64,000 nucleotides of DNA from Pontibacter russatus (lineage in GTDB: Bacteria; Bacteroidota; Bacteroidia; Cytophagales; Hymenobacteraceae): contig NZ_CP047984.1 of the NCBI RefSeq assembly GCF_009931655.1, forward strand, positions 2,745,001 to 2,809,000, in the 5' to 3' direction. Positions 17,796 through 26,080 of the stretch are shown here, piece by piece. The position numbers and the translations under genes are program-made. A model generated the notes under the pieces. The model did not search any database. It saw only the letters and a program-made list of their open reading frames with translations, and was not told the DNA's origin. Each line of letters starts with the position of its first letter. Position 1 is the stretch's first letter.

Positions 17796-19028
17796 ATGAA
17801 AGCATATATAAAGCACGTCGGGCTGGTGCTGGCCTTCTGCCTGTTCTCGCTCCAGGGCTGGGCGCAGTTCGAGAATTCCCAGTTGTCGCCACAGGCCAAA
17901 ATCAGCCTCATCACCTGCTCCAGCGGCAGCGATTTATATGCCATCTTCGGCCACAGCGCCGTGCGCGTACACGACCCCGTGAACGGTTTCGACATCGTGT
18001 TCAACTACGGCACCTTCGACTTCGACGAGCCGAACTTCTACCTGAAGTTTATCCGGGGCAAGCTGCGCTACAAGCTCTCCATCGCCGATTTCCGGCAGTT
18101 TGTGTACAGCTACACCATGGACAACCGCTCTGTATATGAGCAGGAGATGAACCTGACCGAGGCGCAACGGCAGCAGTACTGGGCCTTTCTGACTCACAAT
18201 TACCTGCCGGCCAACCGCTTTTACCTCTACGACTTCTTCTTCGACAACTGCGCCACCCGCATCCGCGACGGCGTGGAGGCGACTTTCCCCAACCAGGTCC
18301 GGTTCAACATCAGCGATTTTGATGAGGACATGAGTTTCCGGAACCTGATTGACCTGTACCTGGTGCCGCAGCCCTGGTCCGACTTCGGGATTGACCTTGC
18401 GCTCGGCGCTCCCATCGACCGGGAGGCGGCGCCCTATGAGTATATGTTCCTGCCCGACTTCCTGGCCAAAGGCTTTGCGAACGCCACCCTCACCGCCGAT
18501 GGCCAGACAAAACCGCTGGTGGGCAAGATGAAGGTGCTGTTTGAGCGTGAGCCCATCCCGTATGAGCGCGGCCTCTTTACCCCCATGCTGGTGTGGTGGC
18601 TGTTCTTTGCCGGGGTGCTCGCCCTTACCGTGGCAGACGTGATTCAGCGGCGACGGAGCCGCGCGTTTGATATGGCGTTCTTCTTCATAACAGGTTTTAT
18701 GGGTGTGGTGCTGCTCCTGCTGTGGTTCGCCACCGACCACGAGGCCACCGCCTACAACTTCAACCTGCTCTGGGCCTTGCCTACCCATATCGTGGTGGCT
18801 GGCTTCCTCGGGCGCTATGCGCTGCGGCCGTGGGTGAGCAGGTATATGCTGTGTACCGCCATACTGGCCGGGGTGCTGCTCCTGTTCTGGCCGTGGTGGC
18901 CCCAGATGCTCCATCAGGCCTTTGTGCCCGTCACGCTGGCCCTGGGCCTGCGGGCCGCGTATACCGTATGGTTTTCCAGGAAGACCCGAAAAGAAATCAT
19001 CACCCCCAAAATAGAGCAAGCCATATGA
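17796..19028 (+). CDS. Lnb-type lipoprotein N-acyltransferase domain protein (DUF4105)
   Basis: A 410-residue membrane protein. It has a signal peptide or anchor (1-24, ending GWAQ), then a periplasmic DUF4105 domain. Hallmarks of that domain are TCSSGSDLYAIFGHSAVRV and YDFFFDNCATRIRD, which supply a His and a Cys suited to catalysis. About five membrane helices follow in the last 150 residues. Pfam renamed DUF4105 the Lnb periplasmic domain after Bacteroides lipoprotein N-acylation work, so this is a candidate for the final lipoprotein acylation step (family knowledge plus inference). It lies one base after rsmI and overlaps the next gene (ATGA), which points to one operon. Confidence 0.82.
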   Translation: MKAYIKHVGLVLAFCLFSLQGWAQFENSQLSPQAKISLITCSSGSDLYAIFGHSAVRVHDPVNGFDIVFNYGTFDFDEPNFYLKFIRGKLRYKLSIADFRQFVYSYTMDNRSVYEQEMNLTEAQRQQYWAFLTHNYLPANRFYLYDFFFDNCATRIRDGVEATFPNQVRFNISDFDEDMSFRNLIDLYLVPQPWSDFGIDLALGAPIDREAAPYEYMFLPDFLAKGFANATLTADGQTKPLVGKMKVLFEREPIPYERGLFTPMLVWWLFFAGVLALTVADVIQRRRSRAFDMAFFFITGFMGVVLLLLWFATDHEATAYNFNLLWALPTHIVVAGFLGRYALRPWVSRYMLCTAILAGVLLLFWPWWPQMLHQAFVPVTLALGLRAAYTVWFSRKTRKEIITPKIEQAI

Positions 19029-19828
19029 ACCTGAGCCAATTGTCACAGAACCTGAACATCATTGCCCGCAGCGTGGGCGCTTTTATCCGGAAGGAGGGAG
19101 ACAACTTTGACCGCTCCAAGGTGGAGATGAAGGGCTTCAACGATTTGGTGTCTTACGTAGACAAGCAGGCAGAGCAGCAACTGGTGGAGGAACTCCGCAA
19201 GCTGCTGCCCGAAGCGGGCTTTATCACCGAAGAAGGCACCGACACGACGAAGGGCGACCGCTTCAACTGGGTAATCGACCCGCTGGACGGCACCACCAAC
19301 TTCACCCACGGCATGCCTATATACTGCGTGAGCGTGGGCCTGCTGGACGGCGACGAGGTGGTGGCCGGGGTGGTATATGACCCCAACCGCGACGAGTGCT
19401 TCTCGGCCTACAAAGGCGGCGGCGCCTTCTGCAACGACAAACCCATCAAAGTGTCGGATGCCCCGGCCCTGAAAGACGCGCTCATCATCACCGGCTTCCC
19501 TTACTACGACTTCGGCCTGACGCAGCAGTACCTGCAGGTGCTGGGGGCCTTTATGTCCAGGTCGCATGGCATACGCCGGCTGGGCTCTGCCGCCCTGGAC
19601 CTGGTATATGTGGCGTGCGGCCGCGGCGAGGGCTTCTTTGAATATAACCTGAACCCCTGGGATGTGGCAGGCGGAACCATTATTGTGCAGGAGGCGGGCG
19701 GCAGGCTCAGCAAGTTCCTGGAAGACGGTGACTATGTGTTTGGGCGGGAGATTGTGGCCAGCAACGGCAACGTCCACGCCGAGATGCAGGAAACCATCAG
19801 GGAGTTCTGGAAGAAAGGAATGGAGTAA
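19025..19828 (+). CDS. inositol monophosphatase family protein (SuhB-like)
   Basis: Mg2+-dependent, Li+-sensitive-type phosphatase of 267 residues. Metal site motifs are ITEEG (67-71), WVIDPLDGTTNFTHG (D85, D88) and PWDVAGGTIIVQEAGG. Substrates could be myo-inositol-1-phosphate or related sugar phosphates. Its ATG overlaps the stop of the Lnb-type gene in an ATGA arrangement, indicating translational coupling. Upstream in-frame codons belong to that gene. Confidence 0.93.
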   Translation: MNLSQLSQNLNIIARSVGAFIRKEGDNFDRSKVEMKGFNDLVSYVDKQAEQQLVEELRKLLPEAGFITEEGTDTTKGDRFNWVIDPLDGTTNFTHGMPIYCVSVGLLDGDEVVAGVVYDPNRDECFSAYKGGGAFCNDKPIKVSDAPALKDALIITGFPYYDFGLTQQYLQVLGAFMSRSHGIRRLGSAALDLVYVACGRGEGFFEYNLNPWDVAGGTIIVQEAGGRLSKFLEDGDYVFGREIVASNGNVHAEMQETIREFWKKGME

Positions 19829-19859
19829 ACTTTTTGTAGCCCAACGCAGTTGTAAAAGC

Positions 19860-20039
19860 ATGATACAGGAACTGATCATTCTCGTCGTTTTCTTGGCGGC
19901 CGCTTTCTATATGGGCCGCATGTTGTACCGCAGCTTTGCCGCCAAAAGCGGCTGCGCCAAGGGCTGCGGAAGCTGCGGCGCCATCGACTTCAGGAAAATC
20001 CAGCAGGAGCTCGAGAAAAAGAGGGCAGCCGCGCAATAG
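19860..20039 (+). CDS. FeoB-associated Cys-rich membrane protein-like small protein
   Basis: A 59-residue protein with one N-terminal membrane helix (ELIILVVFLAAAFYMG), then a cysteine cluster CAKGCGSCGA and a basic, charged tail. This layout matches the FeoB-associated Cys-rich membrane protein family; the cysteines may bind iron or a metal cluster. No feoA/feoB is present here, so the link to iron uptake is only by family. It starts 31 nt after the phosphatase gene. Confidence 0.75.
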   Translation: MIQELIILVVFLAAAFYMGRMLYRSFAAKSGCAKGCGSCGAIDFRKIQQELEKKRAAAQ

Positions 20040-20209
20040 GCAACAAGCTGCTCTGGCCGCCACTTTATTAGGATTTCAGGCTCCCCATCTTTTCCTGCAG
20101 TGCTGCCACAGGTGGGTGCTTCTGCTATTAATCCGCTTGTTTTCGTATCTAATGCCTGTTTTTGCGTATAGTGCTATACGGAGATACAGAACCTAAAAAA
20201 CCAGAAGCT

Positions 20210-20548
20210 ATGCAAGATAAAGTTGAAGAAAGATCTTTAGTGAATGTGCTGAACCGCCTGCAGAAAGACGGCTACAAGCAGGATTTTAAAGTATCGGAAG
20301 AGGGAAGGCTGTGCTCTATGGACGGAAAGGATAGCTTCGGGCCGGAGCAGGTGCGCATCGTGGACCACTACCGCTTTGAGGGAGAAAGCAACCCGGACGA
20401 TATGTCTATTTTATATGCCGTGGAAACAGCCACCGGCCTGAAGGGCACCATCTCCAACTCTTACGGCCCCTATGCCGACGAGAATGTGGACACGTTCCTG
20501 AAGCAGGTAGAGGACATGGGCAAGAACCTCGACAAGAAAGACAAATAA
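20210..20548 (+). CDS. conserved small Bacteroidota protein of unknown function
   Basis: A 112-residue soluble protein with the pattern NRLQKDGYKQDFKV, then YRFEGESNPDDMSILYA and GTISNSYGPYAD. It matches a widespread Bacteroidota family sometimes labelled phosphoribosylpyrophosphate synthetase, although it is far too short and has no PRPP motif; that label should not be trusted. ATG at 20210 was chosen because conservation starts there. A strong terminator follows. Confidence 0.75.
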   Translation: MQDKVEERSLVNVLNRLQKDGYKQDFKVSEEGRLCSMDGKDSFGPEQVRIVDHYRFEGESNPDDMSILYAVETATGLKGTISNSYGPYADENVDTFLKQVEDMGKNLDKKDK

Positions 20549-20565
20549 ACTAACTGCGCCTGAGG

Positions 20566-20601
20566 CAAGAGGAGCTGGCACAGGTGTGCCGGCTCCTCTT
20601 G
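20566..20601 (+). terminator. 17-bp hairpin terminator
   Basis: Arms 20566-20582 and 20585-20601 (CAAGAGGAGCTGGCACA, one G-T pair) with a 2-nt spacer, followed by TTTATATAT. It separates the small conserved gene from the convergent mscS-like gene. Confidence 0.75.
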
Positions 20602-20630
20602 TTTATATATAGAGCCATATATGGCTTGCC

Positions 20631-21572
20631 TCAGTCCTGCTGCTGCCCGTTTTCCCCGAGCCGCTGCCCGCCCTTGGCGGAAACGTTCAGCGGCTTCAGT
20701 TGCTGCGTCAGCGTCTCGCCTCCTTTGATGGCGAAATCCAGCGTGCGGACTGGGAACGGAATGAGAATGTTGTTTGCGTCGAAGGCCTTCTTGATGCGGA
20801 TGATGGCGTCGCTTTTAGCACTCACGAAATCTACCTGCCGCTTGTAGGTTATCCAAAAGCGCGCCTTAAAGTTGATGGAACTGTCGCCGAAGGCATCGTA
20901 CATCACCTCCACCTCCTTGGTCTTGACGCGGTTTTTCACATCTTCCAGCGCCTCAGTCACTACCTGCTGCACCTGCTCCAGGTCTTCGGCGTAAGACACA
21001 CCCACTTCCAGGTCGATCCGGCGGGTGCCCTTGATGGAAAAGTTCGTGACCGGGTTCTCAAACACCATCTTGTTCGGCAGCCACACCATTTCTCCCGTCG
21101 GCTGCCTAATGTCGATGGTGCGCAGCGTGATGCGCTCAATGATGCCGAAATAGTCGTTCGTCTCAATCATATCCCCCACTTTGAAAGGCTTCTGCACGGC
21201 TATAATCACACCGGAGATGAAGTTGGCGGCAATGTCCTGGAAGGCAAAGCCCAGCGCCAGGCCAATGATACCCACACCAGCCAGCATGGAAATCACCACC
21301 CTGTCAAGGTTGAGTATACTGAGCACGAAGAAAAAGCCCAACACCAGCATGCCGATGTACAGGAGCGTCAGGACGAGGTTGTTGAGCGCGGAGCTGTGCG
21401 AAAACCTGTCAACCACCTTCCCAAGCGATTTCCGGATGAACCCGGCCACGTAAAAGGTGGCGAAGAGCAGCACCAGCGCGACAAATAAATTTGGCAGCAT
21501 CAGCACAACCTGCGCCCCCCAGGCCTCCAGCTTGCTCCACAGCAGCTCTAGTGCGTCGTTCATGTCTTTCAT
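20631..21572 (-). CDS. small-conductance mechanosensitive channel (MscS family)
   Basis: A 313-residue membrane channel relieving hypo-osmotic stress. Three helices lie near residues 23-45, 65-88 and 92-117. The pore-lining helix has GVGIIGLALGFAFQDIAANFISG, which is followed by the beta-domain signature VGDMIETNDYFGIIERI and VWLPNKMVFENPVTNFS. The C-terminal alpha/beta domain ends with a Gln/Lys-rich tail. An alternative start three codons later (MNDALE) is equally possible. Confidence 0.92.
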   Translation of the reverse strand: MKDMNDALELLWSKLEAWGAQVVLMLPNLFVALVLLFATFYVAGFIRKSLGKVVDRFSHSSALNNLVLTLLYIGMLVLGFFFVLSILNLDRVVISMLAGVGIIGLALGFAFQDIAANFISGVIIAVQKPFKVGDMIETNDYFGIIERITLRTIDIRQPTGEMVWLPNKMVFENPVTNFSIKGTRRIDLEVGVSYAEDLEQVQQVVTEALEDVKNRVKTKEVEVMYDAFGDSSINFKARFWITYKRQVDFVSAKSDAIIRIKKAFDANNILIPFPVRTLDFAIKGGETLTQQLKPLNVSAKGGQRLGENGQQQD

Positions 21573-21603
21573 ACCGTACTTCTTCTCTTTAGAGCAAGCC
21601 CTG

Positions 21604-22626
21604 TCAGGCCCACACTCTGGTGCCCTCCGTGCAGTTGCGGCACATGTCTATATTGGCCCTGGAGCCCAGGAGCGTTTGCCTGAACTGGCTGTAGGCCGGC
21701 CCGCGCCATATCTTCCCGAAATCAGCTTCCTTCAGATCGCCCATGCGGTACTCCGCGTCCTTGTCGAAGCAGCAGGGCACCAGCAGCCCGTCCCAGGTAA
21801 TGACGCAGGAGTGCCACATCTTCCAGCAGTGGTTCAGCAGCTTGTTTTTGATGGTATAGCTGCCGTCGCCGTTGTTCCTGTACCGCGAGTAATAGTCGAT
21901 GGTGGGGATAAGCGGGGAGCCGTGGGCATGGTCGTAGATCTGGGCCGTCTTGAAAACCACCTCATCCACGCCTAACTCCCGCGCCATCTTCTTTACGTCT
22001 TCCAGCTGATGCTCGTTGGGCCGCACAACCAGAAACTGGAACATGACATGCGGTGTTTTCGATTTCAGCTTTTTTTTCCACTTCACCACGTTGCGGGTCC
22101 CCTCCAGCACCTTCTCCAGCTTGCCGCCCACCCTGTAGGCGGCATAGGTCTCCTGCGTGGTGCCGTCAATAGATACGATCAACCTGTCCAGTCCGGATTC
22201 CACGGTTTTGCGGGCCGTGTCATCATCCAGGAAATGGGCGTTGGTGGAGGTGGCGGTATAGATGCCTTTGTCTGAGGCGTACCTCACCAGTTGCAGGAAA
22301 TTCTTGTGCAGGTAAGGCTCCCCCTGGAAATAGAAGATGAGGTAGAGCAGGCGCCGGTGCAGCTGGTCGATGGTTTGCCGGAAAAGCTCGTCCTGCAGCA
22401 TGCCGGTGGGGCGCGTGAAGGAGCGCAGCCCGCTGGGGCACTCAGGGCAGCGCAGGTTGCAGGACGTGGTGGGTTCCAGCGAGATACTGACCGGGTAGCC
22501 CCAGTGCCTGGCCCTGCGCGTCAGCTTAGAGAGCATGTAGCTGCCCACCACCTGCAGCGCATTCAGGGCCCGCAGCGGCGTCAGTTTCGATATAAAGTTA
22601 AGCCCGTCGGCCAGGTGCAGCTTCAT
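21604..22626 (-). CDS. radical SAM / SPASM domain protein
   Basis: A 340-residue radical SAM enzyme. CNLRCPEC (CxxxCxxC) binds the [4Fe-4S] cluster for S-adenosylmethionine cleavage. A C-terminal SPASM-type region with CWKMWHSCVITWDG, PCCFD and MCRNC would bind an auxiliary cluster. The N-terminal 40 residues are an extra helical part. Target unknown; peptides, cofactors and tRNA are all possible. ATG at 22626 was chosen, as the longer frame would need a GTG start. Confidence 0.87.
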   Translation of the reverse strand: MKLHLADGLNFISKLTPLRALNALQVVGSYMLSKLTRRARHWGYPVSISLEPTTSCNLRCPECPSGLRSFTRPTGMLQDELFRQTIDQLHRRLLYLIFYFQGEPYLHKNFLQLVRYASDKGIYTATSTNAHFLDDDTARKTVESGLDRLIVSIDGTTQETYAAYRVGGKLEKVLEGTRNVVKWKKKLKSKTPHVMFQFLVVRPNEHQLEDVKKMARELGVDEVVFKTAQIYDHAHGSPLIPTIDYYSRYRNNGDGSYTIKNKLLNHCWKMWHSCVITWDGLLVPCCFDKDAEYRMGDLKEADFGKIWRGPAYSQFRQTLLGSRANIDMCRNCTEGTRVWA

Positions 22627-22673
22627 ATATAAGGAGGTTAAGGCAGCGGAAAGGCTTTGCCGCTGCACGTAAA

Positions 22674-22696
22674 AGGGCAGCCACGGCGGCTGCCCT
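22674..22696 (-). terminator. 9-bp hairpin terminator after the baeRF gene
   Basis: AGGGCAGCC (22674-22682) and GGCTGCCCT (22688-22696) pair around 5 nt; on the minus strand the stem is followed by TTTTA. It lies between the baeRF and radical SAM genes. Confidence 0.7.
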
Positions 22697-22738
22697 CTAA
22701 GGTATGGTTTCTGGCGCGAAAGGCCAAGTTCCCGGCTT

Positions 22739-23926
22739 CTAGTAGCGGAACAGCGCCTTTACGTTCGCCCGCCCGCCGGTGGTGGCGTTCTCCTGTGTGC
22801 CGTTGTTGCTGGCCACAAATACCTTTCCGCCCTGTGCCATGGTTTTGATGGCCGCCATGTTTATCAGGTCATCGTCGCCGCGCTGGTACTCGTCGTGTAC
22901 CTCGGCGGTGGCGCTCGCGGCGTTGTAGCTGCCCCAGACCGGCTGGCCCGGTGCTATAAACAGCGTGTCTACCCGGCCGTGTACCGCCTCGGCCGCCACG
23001 GTGGCGATGTCTTCGGAGGTAGCGCCGGTGCCGGCCACGTTCTGGTAGCGCGCCATGGAGTCGTTGTGCCCCTGCTGCAGCAGCGGTTTCACCACAGTCA
23101 GGGCCTTCTCATGCAGCACATTCATGTCATCCACGCCCTCGTTCACGTTGATGTTCTGCGCCACGATGTGCCTGTACTTGCTGATGTTGCGGTATATGCT
23201 GCAGTAATGGTCTACGCCCGCCAGCACGAGCGGCTCGGTGGCATTGTGGAGTATCTGCTGCAGGCTGTTGTCTATCTCCAGCATAAACTCGCGCACGCGC
23301 GCATGCTCCTCGTCGCCTTTCGTGCTTCCGGCCCCATGCACAATGTTGCTGCCGTTTACCGTGGTGGTGGAGTTTGTGAAGTCCTGGTCGTTGCCTTTTA
23401 TATCAAACCTGAGGGCCTGGTTAAAGCTCTCCGGCACAAAAGAACTGATGTCTATCGGTCTGATCCTGTCGATGGTCGCTTCATAGAAAGCAACTTTCTC
23501 ACGGTACAGGTTCAGGATAAAGAAACGCCCGTTCTGGCTCAGGAGAGGCAAGATGGGGGTAAAGTAAAACTGGTCGAGCACATATACCTCGTTCGGCAGC
23601 GTGATCGGCAGCGTGAAATGCGCCGCGTAGCCCTTCGTGATGAACAGGGCCAGACCCTCGCCCTGGTGGCGCCAGAAGTTGTTGTCGTGCAGCAAATCTT
23701 CGGCGGGTTTCAGGTACTGCGCTATCTCCGCTTCCGGCACATCGTGCCTCTCCAGCAGTTCCTTCGCCTTCTTCACCTGGTTCTTGAAGCTGATGCTGTC
23801 TGCCCCATTCAGGGTTTGCTGGCCCGCGCGGTGCGTAGGCAGGTAGAAGGAAAGGCACAGGGCATTTTGGTTGTTGCTCTGTACATTTATCAACTTCTCG
23901 ATGTCGCTTTTATTGATTAATGCCAT
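22739..23926 (-). CDS. baeRF-type (bacterial eRF1-like) protein
   Basis: A 395-residue protein of the bacterial archaeo-eukaryotic release factor-like families. The N-domain begins at KSDIEKLINVQ and ALCLSFYLPTH. The middle domain has GRFFILNLYREKVAFYEA, and the C-domain has EPLVLAGVDHYCSIYR and TSEDIATVAAEAVHGRVDTLFIA. No GGQ peptidyl-hydrolysis motif is visible, so it should not terminate translation in the classic way. These families are proposed to act at stalled ribosomes or in hibernation (family knowledge, not proven here). Single gene with its own terminator. Confidence 0.8.
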   Translation of the reverse strand: MALINKSDIEKLINVQSNNQNALCLSFYLPTHRAGQQTLNGADSISFKNQVKKAKELLERHDVPEAEIAQYLKPAEDLLHDNNFWRHQGEGLALFITKGYAAHFTLPITLPNEVYVLDQFYFTPILPLLSQNGRFFILNLYREKVAFYEATIDRIRPIDISSFVPESFNQALRFDIKGNDQDFTNSTTTVNGSNIVHGAGSTKGDEEHARVREFMLEIDNSLQQILHNATEPLVLAGVDHYCSIYRNISKYRHIVAQNINVNEGVDDMNVLHEKALTVVKPLLQQGHNDSMARYQNVAGTGATSEDIATVAAEAVHGRVDTLFIAPGQPVWGSYNAASATAEVHDEYQRGDDDLINMAAIKTMAQGGKVFVASNNGTQENATTGGRANVKALFRY

Positions 23927-24412
23927 ATAAATTTGTTTTAAAATAGCGTAAGAAATCCTTCCGGTTGGCCTCCGTTTATATAGCGGAGATTAAGTAAAGG
24001 TACGCAGCAGAACAGCCAACGGTTATTTTGAGAAATGGTATATAGGGCACTCTGAGGCGGGATGATAGGAAACGGCAAGTTGCCGGGGAAAGCGACAGCG
24101 GATGGGCTGCACCATATGTAAATACAAAGGGAATAGGTAAATACAACCGTCACGCCCCCCTCTATCTGCGATCCTGAAGAGGGGCAAGAGTAAGCATGCT
24201 TTGCTCTGGGTTGTATATGACACCCTAAAGCCTGGCTCCGGAGCATTTATCTACAGCCCGAGCCCGGATTCCTAACGCTGACAGCTGATAACCCACCCCC
24301 TCCGGGTGGGTTATCAGCTGTGAAAAACTACCCCATTTATATATCGCAACTTGAGTTATGTATAGCTCCTTTAACTCACACCCGCAATGAAATGGCTCCA
24401 GAGAGGGGGCCT
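23927..24412. other. intergenic region with no convincing gene
   Basis: About 490 bp between radA and the baeRF gene. It holds the radA terminator (24282-24320) and presumably the baeRF promoter. A minus-strand reading frame of about 100 codons around 23938-24246 has a composition and Cys/Pro/Ser content unlike a real protein and was not accepted. Confidence 0.6.
24282..24320 (-). terminator. 17-bp hairpin terminator after radA
   Basis: CAGCTGATAACCCACCC (24282-24298) pairs perfectly with 24304-24320 around a 5-nt loop. It lies about 90 nt beyond the radA stop. T-tract weak. Confidence 0.75.
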
Positions 24413-25792
24413 TTAGCCGAACAAGCTGCCGAAGACTTCCTCCAGTCTGCCGAAGGCGTGTATGTTGATGCTGAACTTGCTGAAGTCAAGGCCCTTCTTG
24501 TTATACTTTGATATATAAATATCCTTGAAACCCAGCTTTTCGGCCTCCGTGATTCTGTTCTCGACCCGGTTTACGGCGCGCACTTCGCCGCCCAGCCCCA
24601 CCTCTGCAGCAAACGCCGCCGTGCTCGGTATGGCCATATCCTCGAAAGAGGAGAGGATGGAGGCACACACGGCCAGGTCCAGCGCCGGGTCCTCCACTTT
24701 CAGGCCGCCAGCGATGTTCAGGAACACGTCCTGCGCCCCGAGGCGGTAGCCGCCGCGCTTCTCCAGCACCGCCAGCAGCATGTTCAGGCGCTTGCCGTCG
24801 AAGCCGGTGCTGGTGCGCTGCGGCGTGCCGTAGGTGGCGGGCGTCACCAGGCTCTGCACCTCGATCAGCAGCGGGCGGTTGCCTTCCAGCGTAGCCCCGA
24901 TGGCGATGCCGCTGAAAGCGTCCTCGCGCTGCGAGATCAGGATCTCCGACGGGTTGCTCACCTCGCGCAGCCCCGACCCGAGCATTTCATATATACCCAG
25001 CTCCGAGGTAGACCCGAAGCGGTTTTTGGTGGTGCGCAGGATGCGGTAGGTCATATGCCGGTCGCCCTCAAACTGCAGCACCGTGTCCACCATGTGCTCC
25101 AGTATCTTCGGCCCGGCCAGGTTGCCCTCTTTGGTGATATGGCCAATCAGGAAAACCGGCGTGCCGCTCTCTTTGGCGAATTTCAGCAGCTCGGCGGTAC
25201 ACTCGCGCACCTGGCTCACGCTGCCGGCCCCCGACTCGATGAAAGAGGAGTGGAGCGTCTGGATGGAGTCGATGATGAGCACCTGCGGGCGCACCAGTTC
25301 TATCTGCTTGAAGATGTTCTGCGTGCCGGTTTCTGTCAGGATAAAGCAGTCGGAAGTCTGGGCGCTGAGGCGCTCGGCCCGCATCTTTATCTGCTGCTCG
25401 CTCTCCTCGCCGCTCACGTACAGCACCCGCAGCCCACGCAGGCTCAGGGCGATCTGCAGCATCAGCGTGCTTTTGCCGATGCCCGGCTCGCCGCCTATCA
25501 GCACCATCGAGCCCGACACGATGCCGCCGCCCAGCACCCGGTTCAGCTCCTGGTCCTGCGTCACGACGCGCTGCTGCTCCTGGTAACTGATGTCGGCTAT
25601 GGGCTTGGGTTTGTTGGACACCTGCGCGCTGCTGCTGCCCACTTTCCAGGCGGAGGTGGGGGTTACTTCCTCGCGCTGCACCACTTCTTCCACGTAGGTG
25701 TTCCACTCGCCGCAGGCGGGGCACTTGCCAATCCACTTGGCCGACTGCGCGCCGCAGTTCTGACAGAAATAGGAGGTTTTTATCTTTGCCAT
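24413..25792 (-). CDS. radA: DNA repair protein RadA
   Basis: RecA-related ATPase driving branch migration during recombination repair. The 459-residue protein has a zinc finger (C10, C13, C24, C27) and Walker A GGEPGIGKST (about 100-109). The RadA-specific KNRFGS motif is in RTTKNRFGSTSELG, and a C-terminal Lon-like domain has LAVCASILSSF and GLGGEVRAVNR. Length and order are canonical. Single gene on the minus strand with a hairpin terminator. Confidence 0.96.
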   Translation of the reverse strand: MAKIKTSYFCQNCGAQSAKWIGKCPACGEWNTYVEEVVQREEVTPTSAWKVGSSSAQVSNKPKPIADISYQEQQRVVTQDQELNRVLGGGIVSGSMVLIGGEPGIGKSTLMLQIALSLRGLRVLYVSGEESEQQIKMRAERLSAQTSDCFILTETGTQNIFKQIELVRPQVLIIDSIQTLHSSFIESGAGSVSQVRECTAELLKFAKESGTPVFLIGHITKEGNLAGPKILEHMVDTVLQFEGDRHMTYRILRTTKNRFGSTSELGIYEMLGSGLREVSNPSEILISQREDAFSGIAIGATLEGNRPLLIEVQSLVTPATYGTPQRTSTGFDGKRLNMLLAVLEKRGGYRLGAQDVFLNIAGGLKVEDPALDLAVCASILSSFEDMAIPSTAAFAAEVGLGGEVRAVNRVENRITEAEKLGFKDIYISKYNKKGLDFSKFSINIHAFGRLEEVFGSLFG

Positions 25793-26080
25793 TGGTGTCG
25801 CTGTTCGTGTTTCGTTGCTCAGCTATGTTGTTAACCTATGAGTTGTCCCACCTATGTGGTCTACTACTGTTCATCCCTGCGGCCTCACTTCTTTTAAATC
25901 TTTTTGCTTGTATTGGAGCTCTCAGGCCGAGGGGGAAAACTGGAAAAGCTTTCACTCCGTGCCACTAAACAGACTCTCTTGACATAGTCCAGAAGACTAT
26001 TCTCTTTAGGGCATTTACACCAGGTATAATTCCCAAGCACACGTTAAGAAAACAACTTTTTGGCGCAGCCCTTCCCCATT

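Noticed and set aside
17934..19046. 370-codon minus-strand reading frame opposite the Lnb-type gene
   Set aside because: Shadow frame of a well-supported plus-strand gene; no recognisable protein.
23938..24246. about 100-codon minus-strand frame before baeRF
   Set aside because: Odd Cys/Ser/Pro composition, no family and no start context; lies in the radA-baeRF gap.
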